Source of the DNA: Ceratorhiza oryzae-sativae
Lineage: Eukaryota > Basidiomycota > Agaricomycetes > Cantharellales > Ceratobasidiaceae
Direction of reading: 5' to 3'
Assembly: GCA_030998015.1 (NCBI GenBank)
Contig: JARWMV010000014.1
Coordinates: forward strand, 124,001 to 188,000
DNA length: 64,000 nt
The notes below the pieces were generated by a model. It searched no databases. It was not told the DNA's origin and was given only the letters and a program-made list of their open reading frames with translations. The stretch's first letter is position 1, and every line of letters begins with the position of its first letter. Below are positions 33,921-48,201 of this stretch, piece after piece. Position numbers and translations under genes: made by a program.

Positions 33921-36312
33921 TCATCCTTGGTACGCAAATGAGACTGCTCCATACAGCCCGTCTTCGCGGCCCATCATACCAGTGCCATACAACACCTCCA
34001 TTTTTCGCGCATGCCAGCCAATTCCGCTGCTGACGTTTCCATTCGCTATGGCCAGTCGCTCAATCTCTTTGCGGAACGGGTGTTCTTCCGCCAAATCTCG
34101 ACGCATGATGGCCTTGGCACCATCCTCGGGACATGCAACCCACCCCGCGCCGGAGTCGACGTAGAATCCTCGACCACCTTTGCTTCTGACAACTCGCCAC
34201 GCGCAGGCCCCTACCCCGAGGCCATTCAGTGCCGCAATAGAAAGCTCAATGATACGCAGACGAGTGGGGATTTCGTCGGCCCCCGCGGCATTGGAACCAG
34301 TCAGGCCGGAAATGCGGAAAGGGGGCGTACAGAGAGGGCGAATGATGTGCTTGTGAAGGGCCAGCGAGACCTTGCCACCACGCGCGAGTTCAGGTGACGT
34401 TCCGATCAGAGTAAGGATCTCCGTATTGGGCGCCTTATTGAGCAAGAATGACGCAATATCGTCCAACGGAAGCGATGAAATATGCGAAAGGCCCAGAGAG
34501 CGGAGAGCGGGTTGTGGGGTGAACCTATCCAAGTGGGCACGAGTGATGGGTGCACTGGACAAGTCGAGATATTTGAGTGCACCAGACAGGAAGCAGGGGG
34601 CTTCAGATATGAGCGTCTGGAGCTCAGAGTCGTTGAGAGGAGAAGGTAAAGTGGCGTCGCCGTACAGGCAAAGCTCGGTTAGGAAGCGGGCCGAGCGACC
34701 GTAGCATATGAAGTCAACTATCGATTGGCCCGTTAGACGAGGGCATCGGCCCAGGTTGAGCGACTCGAGCCTCACACTCGGGCTTTGAGCTAGAGCCCCA
34801 AGGAGCTCCGGCCCCACACGAGTTCCCGAGAGATCCAAATGGGTGAGGCGAGGGCAGGCAAGCACGAAGGGGGTCAGGATGTTCGGCGGAACTGAAGTCA
34901 CACCACGCATCCCGAGACGGCGCAGCCCAAACAAAGTAGCGACTTGGGTTTCTTCTTCATCATCACGTGGACCATGTCGGCCGACCCGACCACGCGCGTC
35001 CTCTTCGTCAGGGGTCGTGCCGTCCTCCCGGAGGAGATTTTGAGCGACGAATTCGGTGATTGCCCGGACAAAGACTGCGCTCACACAGCCGCACAGGTCA
35101 ATCGCTTCGAGTGGCTTGCATTCCATGCGACGCTCGTGATCATCATCCAAGTCCGAACTAGGAACGCCCGCTGAAACACGGCCCCGGTTGCGCAGCGGTG
35201 GGATTCGCCTGCCACGGAGCAAGAGCTCTGTCAGAACATTGGTCGTAAGAGCGCCATCCATGTACTCGGTCGCGCCAAAGGTGATGAGGTTGGGCATTTC
35301 CTACATGACCCGATTGAGTATCCCTGACGTTATACAAATACGGTGTTGACACCTACCCGAAGGATACTAAGCACTCGGTCACCCGTGACAAAGCGGCTGT
35401 TCACACCCTCTCCAACCGAGCGGCGCATCCCGATGGTTCGGAAGTGGTTGAAATCGAGGTGATAAACGTGGCGGCCTGGTCGCGGGTCATCAGGCGTAGG
35501 AACTGACAAAAAAGTCAGTCACCTTGGCAGGTGAGTTCTAAGTTGAGACATACCATAGGCACCGCCAGCCGCACGCTCAGCCAAGTCGCTGACAGTCCTC
35601 AAAATGCGCCACCGACCAGGGCTCTTCGCACGAAGTCGGCCCGGGCTCGGTTCACGAGACGCTGGCGGCGACAGAAGCTCGATCGGGATTCCAAAGCTTG
35701 GCGTAGTCTCGGCGTTCCGCTCCTCCATGGCTCCCTCGAGTTTGGCCATGATCGACTCGTGAATTTGCATCGCAGAAGCACCGCCTACTTTAGCTGCGGC
35801 CTCGGCTGCTTGTTTGACAGTCCTGGACACTAGTTCATTGTTTTGAGAGCCCTCGTCTTCGGCGTCTCCACCTCCGATCTCTTCAAGAACGCACAGCCAG
35901 CTGCGCGGCAATCGAATCTATGCGGAAAGAATCTGTAGTAAGCGCCAATGAACTGGTTTTCAAGAGAGGGAACATGGCCACCGACCTCAACACGTCTCCA
36001 CAGGTAGGGTTTGGCGGCTGATTGCCATGCCTTGTTGACTAGACAAAGGTTGGCGAGGGTGTGGCGGGCAGTCGGCTCGCTCCAGCAGGAGGCGGGATAG
36101 GAGGATGGGAGAGCAACGGGCGACTTGGAGTCCTCATTTTGGATGAGAGGGTCGAGCGAAGGTGTGTCTGGGGGGAGAGAAAGGTCGTATATCTAGTCGT
36201 AAACGTCAGAGACTGGGCAGGTCCCCGGCGATGGGCTGCTCACCGTCGAGCAGATGCTGTCGTAGAGCTCTGCGGGGAACGTGCGGTTGAACGGTGGGAC
36301 GGTTCGCTGCAT
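33921..36312 (-). CDS. F-box protein with leucine-rich repeats
   Basis: This is a probable substrate receptor for an SCF ubiquitin ligase. The start MQRTVPPFNRTFPAELYDSI at 36312 and LANLCLVNKAWQSAAKPYLW, joined over introns, form an F-box-like region. The downstream exon from 35911 is charged and low in complexity. The long exon below 35297 (458 codons) has irregular LRRs: LFGLRRLGMRGVTSVPPN, CPRLTHLDLSGTRVGPELL, VRLESLNLGRCPRLTGQSIV, ALKYLDLSSAPITRAHLDRF and ALRSLGLSHISSLPLDD. The C-terminus is specific (GGRGFYVDSGAGWVACPEDG) and ends VSFAYQG. No frame slip is needed. Target proteins cannot be inferred. Confidence 0.8.
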
Positions 36313-38676
36313 TCAAGTTTTTTTTTTCGTGGTGGTGGCTGGCGTTGGAAAATGGACGGAGAGGTGGAGATTTGTGGGCAGCTGACCGGTCGATTTATGC
36401 AGGTCAGGCGAACGTGTGTGGGGTACCTCAGGGTCCGGAGCCTAAGCTCAAATGTTTGTGCTTGTGTGCGCCTTTACGTTGAGGTCTCGCACCTGACCTC
36501 GACTAGCATGTCTGTTCTGGTCACATTGCCCCATCCCGTTTCAGTTTTCACAATTCAACTTCCCCTGGCTGTCGAACATCGCCCAACTTCTGGACTGTGT
36601 CTCATTCCGCGCGCGTTGCCCCAAGAAGTTTTGGGTTTTCGTAACACGATTGCGATCCTTGGGTTTCGGGTGGCGCCTTTGGAGCACACCACTCCATCCC
36701 CGGCATGTTCTATTAGATGACGAGGACACACATCAATTGCGCAATGCGTCCGATGCCGTAGGAAATTTTACGTGCTTGGCCGTTTTCCACACGGTCCACT
36801 CTTTTGTCCTGTCGTTCCTCGGCTAAGCGAGGTCAGCTGGGTGGCTATGACCTCAACCGCAAGCATGAATTTCCTCACGCTCTCGGGTCGCCGCTCTTGT
36901 GGTTATGAGCGAGGCTGGATGCGCCCCGGCGGCATAGGGGCTCGGTGATCTACCGCTTGGCTCGATCCACGTTTTTCGAGCACTTTCGCCGCTAGGCATC
37001 GGATTTCTGACCGACTAGGACCGAATGCCCCAATACAAACGTGGAAAAAAATTGAATACGACCATGCTCTCATGGTCATGAGTTGCGGAACTTGCACAAC
37101 GATCTGATCCCATGGCATACGCCCTCTTGTATACGCCCTCTTCATTTGGGATTCATCGTCACGGTGCATAAGCACCCATCCAGCTTGAACCAATCATAGC
37201 ATAGTATACTCAATTTAGAGTTTCGGACGAGAACTCTTTCCTCGACAATGCGGGGGTGTGGGGTACGTACGATCAACTGTAGCATCAAAGCTTCTGCCGC
37301 CTGTATGCTCCCCACTATTACTGCTGCTTCAATTAGATAGCGCCGAGATCCGAGTGCCCTAGCACATGGATGATGCCATCCTGATTTCTTTCTAATGCCA
37401 CGAATTTCAGTCCTCGGAGTCTTTACGCGCCTGTCTTGTATCCTTGTGGAGGGTAGGATTCGCAGGTTCTTCAGCACCCTCGAGTAACGTGAATCGGCCA
37501 AGCGACTGTGCTATTATTATACGCAAGTTCATCCGACGTTGCACAACTGACAGGTCGGACAAAGCTTGCCGGGGCTTCACAATTCATGTGCTTGGCCAAA
37601 TCTGCAGAGTTTGGCCCGAAGTTACACGTATGAGCTGCCGGACGTGTCTCAATGCGCAGTTGCGATGTATCTTGTTTGAAACACACTATTTTTGGTCAAT
37701 TTTTGCGTCAAAGTTGGCTGCAGCAGCATTCGCTATTTAGTAGCTCGCCGAGCGGCATGGGGTGATAGTCAAAATGTAAACTTCTTTGATTAACGTTTAA
37801 TTCATTCAATATTTTAATATCATGACTGGGCTGCGCCCATAATCGGCAGGTTTCTCACACGTTGGCTGCCGTGCCGGCTTTCTTGGACTTGAAAGGCGAG
37901 CCAAACACACGCCCGGAGTAACATCACGCATGTACGCAAGAGAGAACTGCGGGGATCCGTGGTCAGCTGCCTGTGTATTCAATTGGCCCAATATGACGCA
38001 AGAGACACGCTCTATTGCGAACGGCAGTTGCGAGCACGAGGGCTGTCGAACCAACCGTGGGGAACTGCCCGCAAGCGACAAGTTATTTTGGGCTTTGTCT
38101 TGCCGAATACTTGGCCAACATCTGAACAATGTCAGAAGCCTCACGAGAGCATTTGAATCCCATGAATGAACCCGCGCGTGCGGTGGGCTCGTTTGGGTAT
38201 CGGGTGAACGCATATATCCAGAACCAAACTACAAATTTGGTTTCAGTCATCAATTTAATTCAAATTTTGATGAGCATCATGCATAGTCATATGGGTGACC
38301 ATAAAAGGCAATCTGTCTGTAACGTTAACCACGAGCACCAAGCGAATTGAGGTGCGGTTGGCCAGGCATTCAAATTTGACATGTGGGCGTCTGTTACGTT
38401 GTATTTCATTTTTGGAGTATCGTTATTTATGGTCTAGAACGTTGTGGCGAAGCGCTTCTCATCGGTTTACTCTGTCGTCGAGCGGTTCTTGACGCTCTAG
38501 ACGCCGCCTCAGTGCGGTGATCGAGCCCAGCACGTGATGAGCCATTGCCTCATCTAGCTCTGCCAAGATCAGGCCGTTTGCCGACACGCCCAACCCACGC
38601 ACACGACGACGGTTTTTCTAATGGTTCGAAACATATTTTTAATCACAAGGCCGGCATAACCATAAGATATTCTTAG
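36313..38676. other. Gene-poor 2.4 kb region
   Basis: Only short overlapping ORFs are present. None has a recognisable domain or a convincing exon partner. The left end should hold the F-box promoter; the T-run at 36320-36329 lies just upstream of its start. The right end probably holds the unresolved 5' exon of the uridine kinase gene. I saw no terminal repeats or transposase motifs. Confidence 0.4.
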
Positions 38677-41073
38677 GCCCATCGTCGACCGACCTTGCTC
38701 CGGGCACAGTCCAGCCATACTCCCTTTTTGGCGACTGTCAGCCTCAATCCACTTGGGACGGAAAAAAGTAGCAAGCTATTGGTTTCCCATGGGCGACCGC
38801 CGTGGTGCGTACAGGCATGGTTCGTGTCAAATTAATCAAACCGATGTTTGTGTGATAGGTATGGGCAGGATGGCAAGCCTCTGACGGACGCGTTTGTAAT
38901 TGGAATAGCGGGTGCGGTTTGGCTAGTTTAAAGCGTGTTTTTTTTATATATTCACAACGTAGAACAGGTGGATCCGCAAGCGGAAAGGTAGGCAATCGCT
39001 AAGTTATCACACTTGTTATTCTGAAGGGATCTTTGCCCTGGCAGACACATGTTGCGCAGAAGATTGTTCGGTCTCTGGATTGTGAGTTTGCACTTTTTGA
39101 TTGGAAGAACGAAGTCCGACATTGTTACCCAGCAATCCCATCTGTTATAATTATGTCTCAGGACTCGTTTTACAAGGAGCACACTGAAGAGGAGCTGGCA
39201 CTTGCCTTTGCTAATCAATACGTGGGTATAGCCAATGCCTAAACAGCCATCCAACCGTTTAATGTTCCTGGTTGATACAGGATTTTGATCGTGAGTGTTA
39301 ACAAGTATTCGCCTGGCTTATAGTTGTGACGTGTATACCGGTCTCAAGACCCAGATGCGATAGATATGCCTCTGTTTGCGGAGGTATGCCTTGGACGAGG
39401 TATTGATCCCACGAACGTCACTGATTTTCTGTCCAACCAAGTGTCTCCGCGACTTGAAGTCATGCCGTCAAGCGAATGTCCCAATTTATTCTTTTACCGA
39501 GCACCAGCGAATGAAGCAGAAAAGATATCTTTACGGAGCTAACATTATCATTGGTATGTGCACAAGGTCACCCCGACTCGTCTGCTCACTCATCCGTCAA
39601 TTCCCTAGTTGAAGGGATTATGGCACTACAAGACCCACTGCTTCGCGATCTTTATGATGTAAAGGTGACTATCCGATACCCTGACGGACTGGGTATATGC
39701 TAATATGGATGGCCGTTATGTCAAGATATTTGTACAATGCGACTCGGATCTCATGCTAGCTCGCCGCATCAAACGAGATGTTGCAGAGCGCGGTCGCAGT
39801 GTGGATGGAATCCTTGAACAGTCGGTTTCTTCGCAATATAGTCATCGTCGATGACTAATGTCGCCAAAGGTACTTGCGCTTTGTGAAACCGGCCTACGAT
39901 CATTTTGTCGCACCAACAGCAAGGTAATTTCCAGTGATATCTGAAGCTTCAACTACTCATTTCGGTAATAGGTTTGCAGACATTGTGAGTTTGATAGCAC
40001 GTCGAGGAGCTTTTCCTAAGCCCACATTCAGATTGTCCCCGGGAGCAAGAACGATGTGGCGATCGACCTCATTACGACTCATATTCGCAAGAAGCTGGCC
40101 GAACGTTCGAATCAGTTCCGAGACAAGATGGCTCGTTCTGATTCCCTAGTTCACATCACCGATTCGCCGCTGATGTCAACAGTGTCTGCCTCGAACGTGA
40201 TCGTATTGCCCCAAACTCCACAACTGCGGGTACGTACATCAGTTAAGCGATTGTGTGCGATTTTTTTTTTCATCTCAGAAAACGTGTTAGGGAATTTACA
40301 CAATCTTACGAGACAAGGACACATCGAGAGAGGATTTCATATTCTACGCCGATCGACTGGCCACTCTAATCTGTGAAAAGGCTATGGAGGTCTTGCCTTT
40401 CAAGGATGTCACCGTAATAACACCCACCGGTGCTGTTGCTGATGGAAAGGACTCTGCCATAGAGAGCCCAGAAAGAAATGTATGCGCTGTGACGTACGTA
40501 AGGTTCAGCCTATGGACAGCATAGTGTAACCATTGAGATCGCCCTTGATATTCCTAGGATCATCCGAGCTGGGGGGATGCTGGAGATGGGTCTTCGAAGA
40601 GTACTGAGGGATATTGCTATTGGGTCGCTATTGATCCAGTCAAACCCTGCGACAGGGGAGCCGATGTTACTCCACAACATGTTACCGGCAGTTGTTCAGC
40701 AGAGAGAGAGGAGCAAGGACGCATGGGTCTTTCTTCTCGATGCTCAGGCGAGTCGAATCGGCTCTTAGCGAATCATCCGCTGACATGCCCCTTCCGGCAG
40801 GTTGGCACTGGTGCAGCAGCTTTGATGGCAATACGAATTCTGCTTGATCATGGCGTACCAGAAAACCAGATTGTGTTTATTACATATCTTGGTGTTCCTC
40901 GTGGGGGCATGTCTGTCATCAGGAAGATCTTCCCCCATATCCGATTCGTATGCGGGGCTGTCGATGACGGGCTCCAAGAGAGTTGGATACAAAATGAAGA
41001 CGGCTCTCCGGGACGGCGCGTGTGGTCCATTACCCCCGGTATGGGTAACATAGGAGACCGATACTACATGTGA
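38677..41073 (+). CDS. Uridine kinase / UPRT-like fusion (UCKL type), 5' exon unresolved
   Basis: This is a pyrimidine-salvage fusion protein. Exon 38677-38814 (or 38808) encodes the end of an N-terminal extension, SKLLVSHGRPPW, and no start codon is found in frame. The kinase P-loop IGIAGGGSASGKT is built from exons 38869-38911, 38968-38987 and 39045 onward. Next come SVIIMSQDSFYKEHTEEE, DFDHPDAIDMPLFAE (its start is a 10-base exon, 39281-39290), YLYGANIIIVEGIMALQDPL and RRIKRDVAERGRSVDGILEQ, then RFADIIVPG (13-base exon 39972-39984). The UPRT half has YTILRDKDTSREDFIFYADR, IIRAGGMLEMGLRRVLRD, LLDAQVGTGAAALMAIR and ITPGMGNIGDRYYM. The PRPP-loop segment differs from the DPMLATG type of active bacterial UPRTs. 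The kinase half should be active; UPRT activity is uncertain. Confidence 0.9.
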
Positions 41074-41271
41074 GATGATACAGGGCGTTGTATAAAAGGT
41101 AGAACGCAATTATATATTCCCATGCTAGTTTTCGAAATGGTTAAGCATGCGTGTTTCCTCGCACATTGCTCGGCTGTTGTGCAGTCACGGTTTCTCGTAA
41201 CACCTCCCGCACGTGAAACAATGGTTTGTTGATGTAAAACATTGTAAGAATATAATACACGGCATCCACAG

Positions 41272-41284
41272 CCCCCCCCCCCCC
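41272..41284. repeat. Poly-C run of 13
   Basis: An uninterrupted run of 13 C followed by A and seven T lies between the 3' ends of the uridine kinase and CBF5 genes. It may be a true microsatellite, but its length is not reliable given the single-base errors seen elsewhere. Confidence 0.8.
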
Positions 41285-41334
41285 ATTTTTTTGGGCATGT
41301 ACACACCATATAGCCTAATTTTTGTTAGTCAGAT

Positions 41335-43230
<1,896 letters not shown>

Positions 43231-43342
43231 AATGAGGATTGTTATGGTTGAGTATAACACTTGCCGGGAATGAAGATTTTGGTTTCAAATTGCCGGTTGG
43301 TATTACGTAATAGCCGATTGATTCTTTCTATCAGCGACGACA

Positions 43343-44905
43343 ATGCGTTGGAGGAGGGACTTGCACAAGCCTGATCTGGGAGAGAAAACGAGCATTTCCT
43401 CGCTTTTTTTGCCCCAAAACAATAAGGCGAAAACTGTTCTCGTAATTCATGGGGGTTCGTGTCAAGTTCCGACCTTGGTTCGATTCAATTCATGACCAAC
43501 TTATCTTAGGTGCTGGGTTGCTCTTGAGAAAGAAGTATGTCAAATTGTCAACAGCGGAATATCTATGGCACAAGAGCTTGAATTTTGAATATAAACTTAC
43601 AGTTCATCGCCTGCTCAGATAGAACTCTATCGGGAGGCTCTTAGGAAAGCACTTGTCGCTGGCAACGATGTGCTACAGTCCGGAGGGCAGGCGATGGATG
43701 CTGTGGTAGCTGCGGTCAGTTCAATGGAAGGTATGTGACTATGACTTTAAATTGTTGGACCAAACCTCAATCTCATGGCATTTTATGCTTTGAAGATTGC
43801 TCGCTGTTTAATTCAGCACATGGTGCAGTATTCAACGTTGCCGGTCAGGTAGTTGTAATTATACTGCACTTACACGATGATTTTATTAATAATCTTTATC
43901 AAGAATGAACTCGAGTCATCTATAATGCTATCCCACCCGCCACCATCCCACCCCTCCATACCAGCCTCTCGCAAAGGATTCTCTCTTACGCTGCTCACCC
44001 GCGCCAAGCATCCATCTCAAATGGCTCGGGCCCTCTATCTCGAACCCGAGCTTGCACCTCACGCATTCTTGTCTGGTGAAGCAGCTGAAGCGCTGGGGCA
44101 AAAGGTTGGGCAGGAGCTCGTCGACCCATCTTACTTCTGGACAGAGCATCGATGGAGGGAACACAGACGTGGCCTGGGTCTTCCAGAGACCCCATTCCCC
44201 CCAGGCATACCTAGCTCTGACGATAGCTCGCCGTACCCACCGCTGGATCAGCTACCCACAGGTACCGTCGGCGCCGTTGCATTAGATGTTAACGGCCACA
44301 TTGCGTGCTGCACTAGCACGGGGGGCAAAACAAACAAGCTGGTTGGTCGCGTGGGTGATACACCAAGCATGGGCTCGGGATTCTGGGCCGAGTCATGGTT
44401 AGCACCCAAGCGCGGTTTTTGGGCCAAGCTGCTTCGAGTGTTTGGGAGGGGGGGCCGGATAGAATACGCTGTGGGAGTCTCGGGTACAGGAGATGGTGAT
44501 GTCAATACCTTTCTCTGACATCTCGAGGTGCTGGGTCTCATTGATCCTCCTGTAGTACTTTATTCGAGAGGCAACGGCTGTTAGTTTAGCCAGACGCATG
44601 CAGCACCAAAGCCAAAGTCTAAAGGACGCCGCCGACGGCGTCATAACTAACCTGAAACTAGTTGGTGGGATGGGCGGTGTAATCGCTTGGATAGCCTGGG
44701 TAATGGTAAGTAAGGCCATTCAGTGGGGCTTTTAAACTGATTTTGTGTTGAGCAGTTGCAATGTCCCTGAATAGTGCTGGGATGTATCGAGGGTACGAAT
44801 CCAATTTTGAGCGTGGAGCAACTTATTGATGGACTCGGTTGTAGCATAATAGATAACCGAGGGGCCGCAAGAGTTGCTGTGTTTGACGACGACGTACTCG
44901 AATGA
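43343..44905 (+). CDS. Ntn-type L-asparaginase / isoaspartyl peptidase
   Basis: This is an N-terminal nucleophile hydrolase that cleaves asparagine or isoaspartyl peptides after self-processing. The start is MRWRRDLHKPDLGEK at 43343. TVLVIHGGAGLLLRK is built across an intron. NSAHGAVFNVAGQNELESSI follows. The processing site with the Thr nucleophile is GTVGAVALDVNGHIACCTST. GGKTNKLVGRVGDTP is a hallmark of the class, and AVGVSGTGDGDYFIREATA leads to GGVIALDSLGNVAMSLNS with one base restored near 44,685. After the last intron, MYRGIIDNRGAARVAVFDDD ends at the stop 44903-44905. The longer, proline-rich linker before the nucleophile is typical of fungal members. Confidence 0.88.
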
Positions 44906-45488
44906 CGAACGCCCAGTGTATAGATTTTCCACGCTTTAGCAGTATCAATCTTGTTAGCGGGACCCATGGCTCGTGTGTTCACCCGATAGACGTCAGATAA
45001 TGAGATTACGTCAATGCTCATTTCGGGCTGCTCATCCCGCAGTCATATAGAACGGGCCGCGTGCCATGTGTCTCTCACACATTTCACCTCGTTGTGCATC
45101 GCCTGGTCTAGAGCAGCTGGACCTCCAGGCTGCTCCCCCAAATTTCTCCAGAGGGGCACTTGTATGTAATAACATTTAGCCACGAATGTTGCGCTGCGCA
45201 CGACGGGCGTGTGCCCAGTTATGAATTGTTTTCTATGAGCGTTTGCTTTGCATGGCAAACAAGTCTACAAGAATGGACGTGCCCTTCTCATTGGCATCAC
45301 GGTGGAGCGGATATTACGCGAACCAGGCGGTAGAAGTGGAAACTTGGCATATGTTACATTGTCTATTGTCGACTAGTTAGAAGAAATATGCCGAGTTTCG
45401 AGGATGGCGACTTTCATTTAGAGCCTACGCCAATCGTATAAAACATTAAACGTACATATCAAATACATTTGCGAAAACGAAAACGGGG
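44906..45488. other. Intergenic, between two convergent genes
   Basis: No coding signal is visible. The longer ORFs here are antisense shadows of the asparaginase 3' end or have no recognisable content. Confidence 0.5.
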
Positions 45489-47234
45489 CTAAGCATTCAC
45501 TCGATATATCCGCCTTCTCCACCGCCGTCTTCTCGTGACTCCGGGACCTGTAGGATTGGCCGCCGTTCCCGTCGTAGGCTGCGCAAGCTCGTTGGGTGGT
45601 AATGGGCAAGGGTTCAACCATGAGTCGTTGGTATATACCCAGCCGTCTATCGAACAAATATCAACATAACCAAAATGAGCATAGATGGACTGAGGCATAC
45701 CGCTGTCCGCTCCGCATGCAATCCATGATCCAACCCAATCAACCCGCCAATCTTCAGTTTCTACAAAGTTCCAACCCGGATTCAAATCAAATGTAAGATT
45801 ACTGCTGGATACCATGCGGCGCACGGCGAATGTATTAGTATCTGGTAGACACGAGATAAACATGCGCCAGCGTAAACGGACCTAACGTTCCCATTATCTA
45901 GACCACGAACATCCCCATCGCCAGCAGTCCAACCGTCTCGCCCCCTTGTGAAAGCACGCCGTTCCCCCGCTCGGAGATGAGCAGACTTCCAGCCAGCCCC
46001 AGGGGCCCACCGTTCGTTCTCGAACAATTCCACTTCAAGCATTCGCTCTTCCTCGGGCTCAGGCGCGGTGTACTGGCTAGACGTCAAGTGCGGCGATACC
46101 TTGATCCCGAGAGCAGATTTGAGGGTGATTGGAATATGCATTGTTCGAAATCCAGGGAAGCGCAGCTCGAGCTTCAACCCACCCCGGGCTTCGACATGTC
46201 GCTCTTCCATCCTCAGATCATCCAGAAGGCGTTCAACGACCACCCGTATGGCCGGAGTCGTTTGGGCAACGACGCTCGGCAGTACTTTTTGAATAACAGG
46301 GTGAGTAAAAAACAGGGACCCAGCCCTGCCGCCAGGAAGATGTCATGTATGGGAATTGGCAAGAGGATCAGGGGAACGGTCATAAGAGTCATAAACAGGA
46401 TCGGTCGAGTCGCAGAAGTTGACCAAGTTAGGTGAGGAGCCAATTGAATGGCAAGCTCGTGAGCATCGGAAACTGCGCCCATAAGGTTCTGTATCGCCTG
46501 CAAATTGGCATACCACTCTGCACTGCCTTCTGGTGCGTGCATTTGGGGTGGGATCGAGTCGGACTACGACTCGGCTTTGCACTCGGAGAAGACGGTGCTC
46601 GTGGATTGCCAGGGTAATTGAGCAACAGGACAGACAGGAGTACAAGTTGGGGTAGAACGAGTAGAACCCGAGGGTAAAAGCCTATCAATATGGTTAGAAT
46701 ATGCACTACTTCGCGCTCTTCCGCATAAATTGACTTACACAAAAACGCATACGAAGACGCCCACGCTACAGTGTATTGCCAACCGCGCTTCCACAAGAAT
46801 ATTTCCTCTAGTCGGTCTTGAAGCCAAAACACCGGTCCACTGCGCGAAACAAATCGACGAAAGTTTGCTGTGGTTATTTGGATAGACAAAGAATCCCGAT
46901 TGGAAAGTAACCTGACGCCACCAGGCGTCGCCTCCCTTGGCGAGGCAGAAGGAGCTGGCGGTAGAGATTGAGTCGTTGCAGATAACAGCATGCTTGGTAT
47001 ACTGAAGCTGCTAGAGCGAGTCGGTGATTGTGGAAGACCCGAAGTTGGAGATGCTACCCCTTGAGTGGAAGACTTTTGCTCCATCAATTCAAGAGTCGTT
47101 CCAACGGACAACGGTGATGCATAACTCTGAATGGTTGATTCAATTATTTCCGATTTCGGTGAGCCGGATATTGCGGGATGCAGCAACGCTGCGTTCGGCG
47201 GAATAGCCACGTATGATGGTATTTCGGCGCTCAT
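45489..47234 (-). CDS. Dysferlin-domain peroxin (Pex30/Pex24 family)
   Basis: This family of ER and peroxisome membrane proteins shapes ER sites for peroxisome biogenesis. The start MSAEIPSYVAIPPNAALLHP at 47234 is chosen over an in-frame ATG at 47285. A Ser/Thr/Pro-rich region precedes DRLEEIFLWKRGWQYTVAWA. The hydrophobic pairs PRVLLVLPQLVLLSVLLLN and ILFMTLMTVPLILLPIPIHD / FLAAGLGPCFLLTLLF follow; they are reticulon-like. Then comes the DysFN half (VELFENERWAPGAGWKSAHL) and the DysFC half (NPGWNFVETEDWRVDW, DGWVYTNDSWLNP), ending in RRRRWRRRIYRVNA. One base seems to be missing near 46,535-46,545 in a CCACCCC run. Confidence 0.85.
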
Positions 47235-48201
47235 GACGAGCTTTCGTACTACAGTTGAATGCCAGAAAATCTCAGTGCCTGCCAAGCGAACGCGACTACG
47301 CGGTGCAGCCTGTTCGTGACTATTTGGGCGTGAAATCGAGTGGACTGTAGATGCTAGCTGGTGGTCGATGTACTACATATTGAGCGTGTGACCAACAACG
47401 TCATCTTCAGCGCTTGCTCCATGATTCAGCCCCATCAACCCAAACGTTGTTCCGTTCATAATCGAACAGTAGTCGAGTGGCACAGTACATAAACCGCGCC
47501 CGGTTAGAACAACGCTCGTCACAAACGACCCAACATGATCGCCTCGTTATGTCAACTTCCACGGACAGGCTAGCTACAACACAATCTCGGCAAGCAGGAT
47601 CGCATATCTGGCCTCTATAGTATAGGTCCGGTGGGGGGGGGGGACTGAAATTTCAAAAATTCGGCACCGCCTAAGCTGTCTATAACTTGGTTTGCTCGGT
47701 GCTAGTCTGGAAGCTAAGGCTTAGGAATCTCTACGCTTTTGAATTTACCTAGACTCTACCCGTGCTCCATTCTAGCATTTCACTTGGCCCCACTACCATT
47801 CCAGCTCGTTTACCACATTTACCTCTGTTGTCGCATGCTCTTCGTCCCCACAGCACCGGATCATGGGCGCCAATCTGGTACCACACCACACCTACGGCGA
47901 TGCCGACAGCTTTAACGATCCCACTCTAATTATAGCCCCTATATTGCTCGCTGGTAATATTGAGTAGCGGAATTCACGATGTACGGTGTTTTCGCGCTCG
48001 CGCGATTATCCTTGCAGTTTTATTGCATTTCACTATACGTTTTTGGCTGAAGAGAGTAGCTGCGAAGAAGCGAAGTTTTATGCACCCTCGAAATGGTTAG
48101 AACTGAATGAAGGCAAGTACCTATAAATAAAGGCTCTGGAGTCGACAATAAACCATAATTCTACCGAATACGAGCACTCACACTTCAGAACTCGACTAAC
48201 C
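47235..48201. other. Intergenic, about 1 kb, with poly-G run
   Basis: No gene is visible. A run of 11 G lies at 47633-47643. The right end (ctcacacttcagaactcgactaacc) leads into the small gene at 48202. Confidence 0.5.

Noticed and set aside
36061..36720. Plus-strand ORF of 219 codons
   Set aside because: Its first part is antisense to the F-box exons and the rest has no recognisable content.
38912..38967. Frame slip at the uridine kinase P-loop
   Set aside because: Using the acceptor gtagaacag instead of the earlier AG restores IGIAGGGSASGKT exactly, so no error is needed here.
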